NCBI GenBank assembly: GCA_026261815.1
Contig: JAMPIT010000258.1
Span: forward strand, 15,947,001-16,011,000
Length of the DNA: 64,000 bases
Direction: 5' to 3'
Source: Monarcha castaneiventris obscurior
Taxonomy: Eukaryota > Chordata > Aves > Passeriformes > Monarchidae
Under the pieces are notes generated by a model. That model saw only the letters and a program-made list of their open reading frames with translations. It did no database searches and was not told where the DNA came from. The position numbers and the translations under genes were made by a program. Within the stretch, counting starts at the first letter, position 1, and the number at the start of each line of letters is the position of its first letter. Below are positions 24,201 through 37,800 of the stretch, piece after piece.

Positions 24201-27200
24201 TGGATATGTGGAAGCACAGTGATCTTATAAAGTCAGCTATGCTGTTTCAGGATTCACTACTCTTTTATCATTTGGACTGATAGTAAGAATATAATCTATG
24301 AGTACTTGAAATTGCCCCTGTGGAATAAAAAAAAGTGTCATCTCTGTTTAAACTAGATCACAGACTGGCTGCAAACAGCTGCTGAAACATTAATTAATTT
24401 GTTTGCAAATAAATCATGGATATGTACTAGCTGAAAATACAGATATAAACAAGCATGAATGTTGTGCTTCTTAGATTACCTATGGATCCCTGGTTTGCCT
24501 ACATTTTTAAAGATAATTTTATATGCACCAGAAAAACAAACACATAGACCAAATAATCTGAAAGAACTGAGCCTTTTTATTTAAGTTGTTCTATAGATAC
24601 ATCAATGTGCTGAAATGCAAATCAGTTTCAGTGCTTTAAAAAACACACATCCATTTTACATTTGTGTAGGACTGAACCTCATTTAAGAAAGATTTGTTAA
24701 TCAAAGAGAATGAAATATTTTGGTGGAGGCATATGAATGTGGATTTTAACAAGTTTGCAGCTAAAATATGGCTTGATTTCAGCTGTTCAATTTATGTTCC
24801 TCTGTGTCTTGAATGCTCTTTTGGTAGCTGTGTGGCATCCTCTATAAATTCTCCATTTCTTGTTACCTGCTTTTCATATACCATCAAGGATGCTGTTCAA
24901 TATCTATGGGCTGTTTAAAGAAACAGGCTAAATGCTGTAGCCTTGTAGCTTCACTGAGCTAGAGATGAGGCAGATATACCCAAATTCGCACTTGTAACAG
25001 CACATGCACTTCCTTGGGGCAAGCCTTAAGCTGTTCGGGTGCTTCTCATTGTAATGGCAAATCCTTGGCTCTTCCCAGTGCTCCCCTAGGCTCTGCAGAT
25101 GGTAAGGCCAAGAGGAGGAAGATGGCTCTGCAGGCCTTGACCCCCTGACATAAGCTTTATTTTCAAGAGTGGAAAAAAAATAAAGGTTAGATTCTGCTAA
25201 AGGATGGGACTTGCATGTATGATATGAGCAATACAGGGAGGCCTCTGGATACTAACTAACCTTCAAGGGGCAGGCTGCTCTGTTACAAACCAGATGTGTT
25301 TGTGGAGGTTGTAGAACGTGGCCAGGGAAGGATGCATGGTCCAAATTCTGCAGTCTCTGAAAATGTTGTCTGCCTCACAGAGCTGCTGTCTTACATACAC
25401 AGCTTTTTTAAAGGCTTTGTTTTGAATGTCTTCTAACATGATGGGTGTCCTATTTAGTGTTTGGAAAATGAAGTGTTTGCTAATAGGAAAAAAAAATCAC
25501 ATTTTGACATGAAAAAATAAAGCCAGAACCCTCAGGAAAATGCAAAACTATGCAGGACCTAACATGATGATGTGAATTTGATTTTCTTCTTCCTTCTAGG
25601 GTCTATTATTTTGTACACTAGCCAAACTGCCATATGAAAGATTCTATTCCAAGCAGATCCCGCTATCCAGATGTTTTTGTCAGTGAGGAAATAGATTTTC
25701 TTAAGTTTGTCTGAAAGTTATTTGAGCAGTATTGATTTTTGGGTAATGACACCACATCATGCTTTAAGATCACCTTTTCTCTAGATAGTGCAAGCTTTAG
25801 TGTTAGTTCCAAAACCAGTCTTTGACCTCAGGGAGCATATTCCTGCAAAGCACTCAGGTACTGTTAGTACCCAGCTGCCTCTCTCATGCCTACTTTAATG
25901 CTGAAGAGAAAGCTTCAGGACATTTAGTCTTTGTACTTGAGTTCACTATAAGCACAAGTCTCTGCTTGGACTCTCAGAAAGCACTGGCTAGAGCATGAGT
26001 TCTTTCCAAATTCAAAGCCTCTTAGGGCTTTTTCAGAGGTTAATGTGACCGCTCTGGATAGTATCACCATCGTGTTTGTTTACTACTCCTGCCCTAAGGT
26101 TCACCCACCAGCTGCTCCAAGTTCAGCTATTTAACTTCTTGTGGCATAATATTTCCACTAGCCTGAGCCATGTCTGTCTAGAAGCTTGACTTTCATGTTT
26201 AAGGAAAGAAGGAGAAACTTTTACTTTATTTTTGCCAGTAATACCAGCTTAGCTCTCTTTCTGTGGCAGATCTGAACCTTTGGGGGTTTTTTTGTGGAGT
26301 GGGGGGAGGAAGCGTTCATCTGAACGTGTGGGCAGGAATGGCATTACCTGCAAGCCCGTGACCTGAGGGAATCTGTGTGCTCCCACATGTTATGTTTTTA
26401 CATGAAGGATGGTGATGGCTTCTGGAAGCCAATTTTTGTTCCCTGGCCAAACTGCTCTGTTATAGCAGGCAGGGAGAAGGTTTCATGGATGATGCTATTA
26501 GGAGAGATTTTATTGATGCTTCTGTATTTCCAAAGAAATATAGAAAAACTGAAAACTCCAAAGAAAGTTGTAACCATCACAGTTTTTGATCAAATTAGGG
26601 AGGTATAGATTTTGAGAAATCTTTTTGCTCCTGTATTCTTCAAGACAGCTGAATGTTCCTTTTTTTTTTTTTTTTTGTTTACAGTCTACTTTTGAACCTT
26701 TACTGTATATGCAATCATTTTGGATAAAATGTAAGCTCATTTGTGCTCACAGCAGTTAGTAAAGTTAAGGGGTAGACAGGGATGAACAAAGTACTCAGAA
26801 CCACTAGCATTCCAGTTTGCCATTCACTGTTAGAGGTTTGGGCTGTTATGATGACTGGATTAATGTATAATGTCTCCTAATCTACATGTAACATTGTCTG
26901 TGTGATGTATAATGTTGTGTGGGTGGAACTTTGCCACATGCTTCCTATTTGCTGTCCTTTGCAAGATCAGAATTGAAGGTGTAGCTTGTCATACCATGGA
27001 CTAAAATTGTCTTCTCAGAATTGACCCCCTCTTTGAGTCTCTCAGGACTGTTTTATTGTATTTTATTGTTTGGGGTTTTGGTTGTCTTCCGCTGCCTGCC
27101 GCTTCCTTTTCCCCAGTGCTGTACATATGCATTGACCTAAAGGGACTTCAGGCAAAGCTGAAGCATGAACTGGGGGTTGAGCCTGGTAACTTTTCAAGTA

Positions 27201-28470
27201 ACTCTGTGCTGCTGGCTTCTTTGAGAGCTTATGTCCCATCCCCTCTGTGATCAGCTTTGAAATGCTTGATTTATTTATGTGCTTGTTTCCAACCAGTGTC
27301 CCTAGATCCAGTCTCTTTTCCTTCCAGGAGGGCAGGAGTCCCTGTGTCAGCATGGCCCACCAGCTGTCTGGAGGGTGTTCCCTGGGGGTAGGCAACGTGG
27401 CGGGGCTCTTGATCATGCCGCCAGACCATGAGGAACTGTACTTAGGACCTAAACACAGCCCTCCCTCTGGGTTTGTCTGCTTGTTGCAGCTAATTATAAT
27501 TGTAAATTTGCCCTTAAAATCAAATTCTATTTAAAGAGCAACTTTTGCCTTGGGGCAGCCTTGTAAGCAGAAAATACTTATCCAAAAAGCAGTTTACTTG
27601 GCTTATGATTTCCTGTAATCCCTATATTGTTCTTCAAGATATTTGTATGAGAGCAAGGAATTGTTTTTCACAGTTTAGCGTCCCCTCTCTTCTTTATGTC
27701 TGATCTTGTACAGGAATTGACACCTTTGTTTTATGGTATCACAGCCAATTCCTAGAAATAGCTGGATGCTCCCAAGTTCTATGTGTGCCCCAGCAGGGTC
27801 TGCCTTTTAAGCTACCACTTTCACAAATGAGCAGTTGGGATATGTCTCCTCAGGAATTCATGCTGTTGGTCCTTTCAGCTTAGGACAGTTTAGATAGAAT
27901 CACTGCCCAAAACTAGAGCTTACTCTGGACTAAAACATAAAACATACTTATCCCTGTGGCCTCACTACTCAACAATTTGGGATCAAAAAACAAAGAACAA
28001 CATCATGCTTAACTGAGGTGTGCTTGACTGAAATCTGGTTCACTCTGAAATTGGGACAGGGTTATTTGGCCAGTGATGTAAAGTCCTGTGCTTATTTGGG
28101 AGATTTAATAAATTTGAGTGCATGAAGCTATTTGTGCAAAATTGGCCATGGAGTAATTTAGTACAGCAGGTGCAACTGCCAGTCATCCAGCAGGTCTGGA
28201 AGACTGGGCTTTGAGCTGCATGGGTTCTTTCTATTGGCACTCATCAAGGGAGAGTAGAAGGAATAACTAAGCTTACCTAACCGTCCTCATTATCCCATGC
28301 CTTCCTGATTCATAAAGAGTGAGTTTCTGAACAGTTTTGGCACAGTTTGTATTTTTGGTTCCTGATTAATAAGTTAAACATCAGGTAATGGGTTTAAGGG
28401 TCAGTCAGAAAAATACAACTGCTAGGACTCAACCACAGGCAATTTGGTATCAATTTAAGTAGAGTGGATT
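24201..28470. other. Intergenic stretch without recognisable genes
   Basis: Short chance ORFs only; a pure T run lies at 26660-26676. No transposon body is recognised. Confidence 0.45.
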
Positions 28471-28474
28471 AAAA

Positions 28475-28525
28475 CTTACGTAAGCTAAAAGGAGAATCAC
28501 TTACGTAAGTGTGAAAGTGTACGTA
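28475..28525. promoter_or_regulatory. Cluster of TTACGTAA (D-box/NFIL3-type) palindromes
   Basis: The perfect 10-bp palindrome 'cttacgtaag' occurs at 28475-28484 and again at 28500-28509, 25 bp apart, and a third TACGTA lies at 28520-28525. TTACGTAA is the established binding site of PAR-bZIP factors (DBP, TEF, HLF) and of NFIL3/E4BP4. CpG-containing words are scarce in this region, so three within 51 bp stand out. Regulatory function is inference. Confidence 0.4.
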
Positions 28526-31500
28526 GAAGGAAGCAAGCTGAGAATAAGTAAAGAAAAACATATTTAAAATTAAAAAGGCCCCGAGAATGGTACTCTGTTC
28601 CAAAATGCCATATGGTCAGTTGCTTGGCATCATCTTCCCAAGTATGTTAGCAATACTTTACAGGTTGCTTAACATCAGTGCCTGGATGGGAGGCAATGGC
28701 TGAAATAGCATGGTATGAAAAAGGGAGCAGCTTGAATACTTCCATCTGTGTGTTAGCAGTCAGACAGCATTGGATTGTCATTGCTTCAGAATCTGATGGT
28801 TGTGTTGAACTTCCTTCAGTAAGAGTCAGTAGGAATTGTTTGGATGTAAGTGATGTAAAGATGTTTTAACACTCTCCTTAGTTTGGATAGCAGAATTTTG
28901 AGGAAAATTTGTCAAGGTTTTGGGTTTTTTTCCATCTTATTATTTATTTGCGCAATGAGTAATTATGATTGTTGTCAGGGGGCAAAACACACATCAAGCT
29001 ACTTAAGGGTAAACAACAGGAGTAAATGACACTTGTGAGTTATGACACACACTCAGAATAATGCAGGGAAACAATGAGGGATATTATTGAAGCAAAACTA
29101 ATTTTTGTTCTGGTGTAACATTCTGAACAGAACAGTGAAGGACATCACAAATCCATTCATTTATTTCAAAATTTGCAAAACAAATCCCTTCTTACACGTA
29201 GTATTTGTACAACATGAAATTATTATTCAATAAGTTGACATTTTAAACCTATTACTGCCTAAACCCATCTATTACTGAGCTATTCAGAGCACTAAGTTAA
29301 CATTTACCAGAACATTCATCCTCACATCATGGGGAGATCAAGCTCAAATCCTTTATTTCATATTCAGATCTTGTTGGGTCAGGATTGAAAACTGCTACCT
29401 TTCTGATACTTTACCGAAAAGCCACTCTGAAATCCACAAAAGAATTATTATCAAGTTACTGCAGTTATTCAGCTAGATGTTGACTTTGATATGTCAACTC
29501 TCTGATCTTTAATAGAAAATTGATGGTCTTGCACTGAGGGTCAGTCATATGCATGACCAGGATAGGCCAAGGTTTGCATTAAATTACACCCAGGCTTGCA
29601 TTCTTATTCTCTGGCAGACAAAGTCAAACAAAGCCAAATGGATACCTTGTTAGTTTTGTTTTCTTCATTGTTTTGTGTTGGCATATGGATTTAATTCTGT
29701 AATGGGGGACTGCTGGGCACAATCTGCTTTATTGATTTTTCTGGGGAAAGTTTTTGTGAGAGCACACAGAAGTATGATAACATAAAAGCAACTGGTGCAA
29801 TTTTTGTTCTTGTTGCAGTAGGTGTCTATTACACCATTTATTTAACAATTGACTGTGTCACAAAAAATCGGGTTAAATTTCTAGTACTGTCTTCTTTTAG
29901 CCTTGGGCTGAAGTTGTGAAAATCACTGGGGTTTTTTTTGGTTCCTATGAATTTTGTACCAGTGGTGACTGCAATGAGTCATGCAAACTTTGGCCCTTTT
30001 CAGTGCTGTTGCTTGTCAGTTCACACAAAGTTGCATTTTTAACTTGTCTGAGGAAGGAGTGCTGTATAGCAGAACTGGGATATTCATGGTCTAGGACTGC
30101 ATTTTGAATCCCAGCTTCTAAAGTGTTGGCTGAAGCCACAGGGGGTTGGGTGAGCTACTGCTCTGTGCATAATTTCTTTGATGGCTGCAGATGAATATGT
30201 TGTATGGCAGCAACTAAAGAAATGAAAGCAAGGGAATACATTTGCCTAAAAAAAAAATACCAAAAAACTGTTCTTCAACTTCTGTTTCCTGCAACTGCTA
30301 TTATGTAAACACCACATCAAATATGCCTACAGAGACTTGAATGGCTCAGCAGCATCTTCTGGTTTTATGTGTAGCTTCCTGCAAGGTTTTCAGGTTTGCT
30401 GTTCATTTCATGCTGCTCAAAATAATGACAGAAGGTGAACATACATCTTTTCTTCTTCAGAATGAACAAAACTTTTCCTGCCAAGTCCTCGTAGGAGAGG
30501 ATGGACAAGTTTGGGCATAGGCCCCTTTGTTTAATGGCAGCAAAGAATGTCTCATTTCTTTCTGAGTGAAGGTTGGCCAGTATGGAGGCCAATACAGTGG
30601 GCCTTGTCTGTACAGTCACATGGAGCATCTGTGGATTAACTAGGGCATCCCTTTCCCCATGAAATCTAGAGAGGGTTCTGGATAGAGGGTAATTGTTTTT
30701 GAGGTATCTTAGCACTTTCTAAGCAGACTGATCATGGAAATTCTAAGTAGACTTATCATGGATTCTAAGTAGACTGATCAATTTACACAACTTGTGTCTA
30801 TTGTTTGTGTTGATTTTGTGTCAGTGGTTTTTTGTTGGCTAGGTTTTTCAAAGCCTTAGCTGGGAGGCAGCCAACTGTCACTGAAACACAATAGGATCTA
30901 ACATTCAGAAAACCTAACTGATTTAGGAAGACGTGTCTCATTGATTTTCAGTAGGACTTGCACGCCTGAGTCTCTCAAATGCTTCTGAAAATGCCAACCT
31001 TGGATTTGAAAGCCAACCAAATGTGTGCTAGGCATTTTTTCAGAAGCAGACTGGTCACAGTATGTACACTCTGCAGGACCAAGTTTCACAGCAGATCATA
31101 TAAGGCACTTAGCTGTTAAAGAAAGGATGTCAGACTTCAGATTTGAAAGGGAATGTGCAGCCTAATGTAGGTATTAATGCAGCTCTTAATGCCAAGTTAA
31201 GAACATCAGTGAATTTATAGGAATGATTTTTAGGAATAGTCCATGTTACTACTTTGATGTGAATCTCCTTCATCAAACTCAGAATTAGCTTTGCTGAAGT
31301 CAATAGACTCTTGCACCCTTGTAAGTGACTGCAGTTAGGCAACCCTCCAAGTATATATGCTCTTATAGAGCAAAACATACAGATTATAAATAACATCACA
31401 GGGAGACTGGGTCTGCTTTATCTCTGCAGTAATTCTTCTGATATGCTTTGAGTTACATCGGGATAAATTTGGCCCACTGAGATTAGTATAAAAAAGCAGG

Positions 31501-34500
31501 TAGTGTTTCTTAGCTAGAAAGGTGCATATAAATCCCTGTATCTCTAACTTTGATCAGCTTAACACTCAGCTTTCTGTGTGAATCCTTTACCTTCTCCCTT
31601 ATTTCAGAGCAGCTAATGCTGGCAAATGCCTGTTGGACCTACAAAATTACAGTGCTGTACAGCAGAGGTGCTGTGAAACTCCCAGAGCATACAAGTGATG
31701 CTCAGATCAAACTGTCTTTCTCTTCCTCCTAGTCTATGAAATTGTGTAGATGACTCCTTCAAATCTCTCTTTCATTTTATAGCCTGATCCTGTGACCCAC
31801 TGATTCCTCTCATCTCCCTTTAAAGCTAATGAGGATCAAAAGTGCTCATCACCATTCATGGTGCAGGATTAGGCCCTTAATTAGCCTTGGAAATAGTCAT
31901 TCTCTTCTGGATGATGAAATGGTGTTGTATCAGCCTTACCTGGTGATGGTAATGCCTCTTCATGTTTGTCTTAAGATGCCTTGCTTTGTCAAGACGAGGA
32001 AAATTTCTGTGTCTGCACTCCCCTCCCCAGTTGTACACATTAACAGCAATGGATGGCACCAGCCTGTTTTTGGTTTGTCCCTTAGGAAAGAAAAGATTGT
32101 ATCCACGCTCTAAAATAGCTCATCATTTAATGCTTTCCTGTATAATTAGGAAATGATGTTCATCTGACAAAGTACATTCATTAAATAATTTCAAAATAAG
32201 CCAGAGGCATTGTTTAAACATAGTGTCAACATAAACTGTAAAAAATGTGCAGAATAGTTAAATTTTAGCCAAAAGTGTATGTTAATGGAGCAAGAACACT
32301 AAATGTTTTTTCTGCTTTTTAAGGCATCGAACTATCTTTTAGTGCAAGTTCTGCCTCACAGCCAGATCTGGCCCCTTCTTCACCCTAGCCCTTTCATCTC
32401 CCTTTGTTCCATGTCTATGCTGAGACTGAGATTTTCCCACCTCTCTCAGTCTTACTGTGGCTCTGAAAGATGATTGCCTTCCGGTGAAGCCCTTTCCCCT
32501 TCTTCTGTACCCAAGCTCCATGTTCAATGAACATCAAAAAGCCTTATCATACCCTGATGGTTTAAATCTTTAAACAGAGAGTAACAGCCTGAGTACATCC
32601 AGACCCCTCACATCCTATAGTCTTGTCACTATGTGTTCCTGCAACAATTACCAGGAGAGGGAGGCTGCGGAGTGAATCAAGTAGCGTGTGTTGTCTCCCT
32701 GGACTCCATGCTGATGCTCTGATCAGGACTTCAGCAAAATTCTGTTTGAAATGAGAATAGACTAATTTTCATCAGACTCTTCTCAGAGGAATCCCATGTG
32801 GGCTAGCATGCCAAGGGTCATCATTAGAAAACTGCCTTCAAAAGAGCTGAGGTTTCTTGTGGCAAAGCTCTTTCCCTTTACTAAATTTATAAACATTTAT
32901 GTAAAAGTGTATACATTAATTGTTCTGCTTCCTTGTATGCTTGCAAAGTAATGTCCAAAAACATACTTTAGGAAATAGACTTGTAAAAATAGCCCAAGTA
33001 AGGACAAAAATGTCCTCATTTTGACTGAAAATTCAGAATACTGTGATCAAAGGATGCTGTAACTCCCAGCTGTTCAAAGGGACTTGTATTAAAAAAAAAA
33101 ATCAGATGTGACCAAGAATAGAAAATAACTCATTAAGAGCTTAACTAGAAGATGACAGGTGAAGCCATCAGTTGCTTAAACACTGTAATGTTTTTCTAAG
33201 CAGTTTCTGTTATTTTTATTTTTTTTTTCTTCCCCCTGGAATCAATTTATACTTTCTAGAAATAATTATGAGATCAAGTGAAGTTTGTCTGCTATGGAAA
33301 ATAAACACATACACAAGACACTGGGCTGTGGGGTAATGAAGACATCACTTTATTGCATTTTTAAGCATGGAGAAATTACTGATTTTATTTTACAATTCCT
33401 ATTTATGATTTTTCTTCTGAAGTAGCTGCAGTTCTTAAAAGACAAAAGAAAGGTAATAGGAAGTCTATAAGTAAAAGAATAATCTCTGGAAGTTTTAAGC
33501 CTTCAGACATAAATAAAAGGTCTTTGGTCTGTCTTTTGTGACTTACAAGCAATGAATGGTAGGTGGATATGATTCTCCTCATTTTTATAGCTGTTGTTTA
33601 GCTACTACAGTGTTTGTAAAATGCATTTAAAAAATCTTTATAATTCTCTTAAGCAGCTTAAATCCCTTTTCACTTTCCCCAGGCAAAACCTGATTCACTT
33701 GCATGTTTTTGGGCTCTGACCTTCACAACGCTGATCTCCCAACAGTAGTAGCCAGTTTCTTATTCTTTAAGTGCTGGAGGAATCATGAAAAATTCAGACA
33801 CTGGGTTTCCCTGAGACCAATCTGGTGGCTTTGTCTTTGTGCTAACTGCTGCTTTCTATGCATCATTCAAAAGGTACATACTGTTGTCAGCCCCTGAACT
33901 GCTACTTGGTGTTAAACATGAATATTTGTAGCTTAGCAAGGGACTAAATTTAAAAAAATTAATATTTGACAACCTTTGAGAAGGCATTACTGGCATGAAA
34001 CTATACGAATGAAAGACTGTATTTGTGAAAAATGAAAACTTTTTTCACTGGGGCAGTTCTAAACATTATCAGATCTGTTTTGAAACAGCTGTGGTTGCTG
34101 GACTTTCTTCCTGATGCACAGATGATGATTGTACCACTGAAAATACTCTAGTAGGTTTGTTTTTTCCTGTGTACTGCAGGGGAAAATTCATTCTGTGCAT
34201 GTGCCACTAATCCTATCTGACCAGAAAGCAGAGAAAGATGGCATGTGGCTTATTCTGGCTACACATCAGAGATACTTCCAATGGTAAAATTGCCTTTTTC
34301 CACATTTCTTAATTAGAAATAGAAATGGCTTCAACTAATAGAATCTCTTATTAATAACAAAAGGAATTGCTAGCTCTCTAGTTCAAGTGGCATATCTGCA
34401 TAACTTATAGCCTTAAGAGCTTGTAGAGTCACTCACACTCCTGGCAGAATGCCTTTTACTCTCCCATATTAATGAGTTGTTCTAAATTTAGTCTACTGTG

Positions 34501-34739
34501 ACAAACTAATATTAATACAGTATTTTATGGCCCAGAGCATTGTTAATGCATAAGAATGAAACAGTGAATCAGAAGAAGGGGAAAGGAGGCAAGATTACTT
34601 AGTATGATTGTCAAGATATAAGATAATCCAACTATGTAGATATTAAGACTTAAATATAATACTCTGCTTATAGATTTATATTATGTGAAACATTTTCTAT
34701 TATTTTAAATCCTTGCAGTATTAGTTTCTTATTTTCAAA
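28526..34739. other. Intergenic stretch without recognisable genes
   Basis: Apart from the small tandem repeat at 30718-30780 there is no recognisable gene or transposon. ORFs are short and composition-driven. Confidence 0.45.
30718..30780. repeat. Three-copy tandem repeat, unit about 22-24 bp
   Basis: Three consecutive units begin with 'tctaag' and continue as 'cagactgatcatgga', 'tagacttatcatgga' and 'tagactgatca'. They differ by one or two substitutions and small length changes, which indicates an old local duplication. Confidence 0.75.
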
Positions 34740-34800
34740 GGTTTATAACTCGGTCATAAAAATTCACTCTGGGCTGAAACTTGGCATACAAGGTCTTAAC
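34740..34800 (+). repeat. Dispersed ancient repeat, copy A
   Basis: The segment beginning 'ggtttataactcggtcataa' aligns without gaps over about 50 bases to 53781-53831, with shared words 'ggtttataact', 'taaaaat', 'ggctgaaac' and 'catacaa'. Two such diverged copies 19 kb apart point to an old interspersed repeat. I cannot assign a family. Confidence 0.55.
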
Positions 34801-37800
34801 CTGGGAGCATTTTCTTAAGTAAATTTTCAAACAAATCAGTATTTTTCTTTGGTAAAAGTGGGACAACAGTCAACATATATGTCATTTTCATAACAGGTCT
34901 CTGAAAACAATGGAGACTACTAAGCAAAGGCAAAAAGATTCTGTAATAAGATTTAAGTGCTCTTTTTGTGTTATTTTAATTATTTTCTATCGCAAAATAC
35001 TAATGGGACAACATATTTGGCAGGTAGTGGCTATTTAGATGCCAGTGTTTCTTCCATTGCAATCAATAGATTTTTGTCACTCTTTGAAGGGGAAGTAGGA
35101 TACAGTACTCTATTTGGTAGCTATTTGATAGTGATGATTTTATTATCTTAGTATTTACCTAAATAGATATTTGCATGAATATTACCTAAATACAATTTTG
35201 CAGGCAAAGAAGACTTTATGCAGATTTTTTACATGACTTCAATAGCTGTGTTTTGTAAACATGCATGTGCATCCATACGTAAAAACACGTTTCATCTTTG
35301 CAACCTAAAGCCAAGTCTGAATAGAGTTAAACCATCTACTTGTGTAAATTAAGGGGAAGAACAGCAAATGACTCTAACTCATGGAAGGGGCACTGCTCCT
35401 GACTATGCCAAGGGTGTATGATGCCTGCCAGAATGCTGCCAGGTGTGAGGTCGATCATGGATTTTTCCCTGTGAACAGTAGGCAACAGACTGCAGCTGAG
35501 CAGATGTGGAAGCACAGGGTCAGCAATGAATTGTATAAGGTGCTTGACTGCATGTGCCATTACTGAAAATCCACCTTAAATGAGGAGGGATGATGAAGTT
35601 TTTTGACTAGCTAATGGAATAGTTAGCTATATTGGGGGTTTTTACAAACAAACTTTGGAAATAGTATATGCAAAGTAATTTTTGATGTACTTTGGATCTC
35701 TGACCCATATATTTGGGAGTAAAATTCAACCCCTGATTTGACTTCTCTCTTCTCATATTTGTGTGGATTAGGAAGTTCTATCTCCAGTGTTTACAGACAT
35801 ACAAATTAGTTAAAGAGTCTTGAGTAAATGTGAAACTTGAAAAGGCCTGGGATGTGCAATTTTGGTGCACAGTAGACCTTGGAGGAAGACCGTTCTCTCA
35901 ACCTCATTTGGGTCATGCTGCAGAGCTGTCAGGATAGAAGTTGTCTCTGTGCAGGTGGAGAAATGTTCCTTTTGACACTCTTATCAAGGAAATATTTAGA
36001 AAAATCAATCTACTTTATGGCTGTTGGTGTGAGTTTATCCAGGGCGGTTAAACTGCATCCAGTTCTGTTGTGATGTGCTCCTTTGAAACATGCAAAGCGT
36101 CTCAATGCTTGGTTGTGGGATAAGAACTCTAGTTAGTGTTTTATGAGCCAGTGACATAACTTGTAATTGGTGACATTCAGGAAAGAAAAATCTAATTGCA
36201 GTGAAGTTTTGTTGGACAGGAGGTTATGGAATTAGCAGGTGTTTAGCTAGCACAGAAGCCCAGCATAAACTGAGTTGTTAACTTTTGTGCTGATCAGATA
36301 GGAAACAGTGTGTAGGAAAGAGCAGAGCTCTCCAGCTCTTTCTGCAGCTCCCCATGCTCTAGGAGGAGGGTGAGCATTGGAGTTGGGTACATGGTTCTGC
36401 CCAGGGCCCCCCATCACACTAATGACACTAAGTTTCATGGGCAGTGGCAGATCCATGCCTGAGTGGGCAGGGGGGAATTGCAGAAGTTATGTGTAAGTGA
36501 CACAGCTTGGGTATCACAAGGAGCAGTGGTAGGGGGCTGTAGCTCGCTGGAGGCAGATTTTAACGAGCTGCTGCACCAACTGGGCAGAATCATTTCCAGC
36601 AAAGCCTTCATTTCAGCCTGATTCAGTCTCTGTAAGACTCCTCTGTGCTGACAGAGAACCACAGGCAAGAAATTATCTAAAACTGATGTAATTTGGAATA
36701 AAATCATAACAACTGGCACTAGGGATTAGTTGCCTTGCATATTATATTGCTCAAGTTGTACCCAGCCACTCAGGTGCGTAAGGTGCAGCCAAGGCTTGTT
36801 GCATCCCATCCCACACACAGCACTGGGAGTCTTTCTGCAAGGGCAAAGTCGTGTTTATTCAGAATTTCTTCATTGTGCAGGATGCCAGTACTTTCCACAT
36901 TGCACAAATTATGGAGTTCATTAATCTCCATATGCCATAATTAAGTCTGTTTAAGTCTACAGTGCAGTCTATGGATTCCTTTTAGTGGGTGCTTGGGGAG
37001 CAATAGATCAGTTTTTTCTTTGCTCCCCCTGCCAGTGCTAGGCCTTTACCAAGCAAAGCTAATGATCCATCCAGCCATCTTTGTCCCTGAATCCTGGTCA
37101 TATACACATTCACTGGAGAGTGAGCAAACTGTCATTTAGAGGCAGGAGTGTTACTGAGGACTCTCGTGTTGCCTAGAAGGCAGGATGAAAGAAAGGAAAA
37201 GGCAGTCTTCTGTCAAAACTGAAAATGATTCCTACACTTGCTCTGCACTCTTACAGGAGCATAAAACAGATTATTGAAACTTTATGTATTTGGATAGTAT
37301 TTTGGTCTGTCTTTTGGCTTTTGTTTCCTGATTTTATTCCAGTCATGCATCTGTGTTCCCGCATACCCTCATGAAAAATCCCTTCAAAAGAGTCACATCA
37401 GAGGTCTAAGGACTGAGTGGCCCATGGAAGTTATGAATGAACAGTCACTGTCAGTGTTGCATTTTTGTGCATCATCTTCAACAGATACTTGCATGATATA
37501 AAGCCTGGATTTTGACACATGTAGCAGATCATTTTACATGATAGTGATTTATATTTTGCATGAAATAATTTGAACAAAACCCTGAATTTTCCATCTTCTT
37601 AAATTTAATTTTCTCCCTGTTTCTCCCAGTTTGTTGTTTTTGTTTTTGGCTTTTTCCCCATCATTTCTGGATTTTTCAGATGCAGATATAAAGCTAATAT
37701 CAAAGCTGTCACACCAGCAGTTTCAAAAATGTACTGTGCCACCATGCATCTCTGTTGGGTAGTATTTCATTAGAGAAGCTTAAAAAGAGCCTATTTTTAA

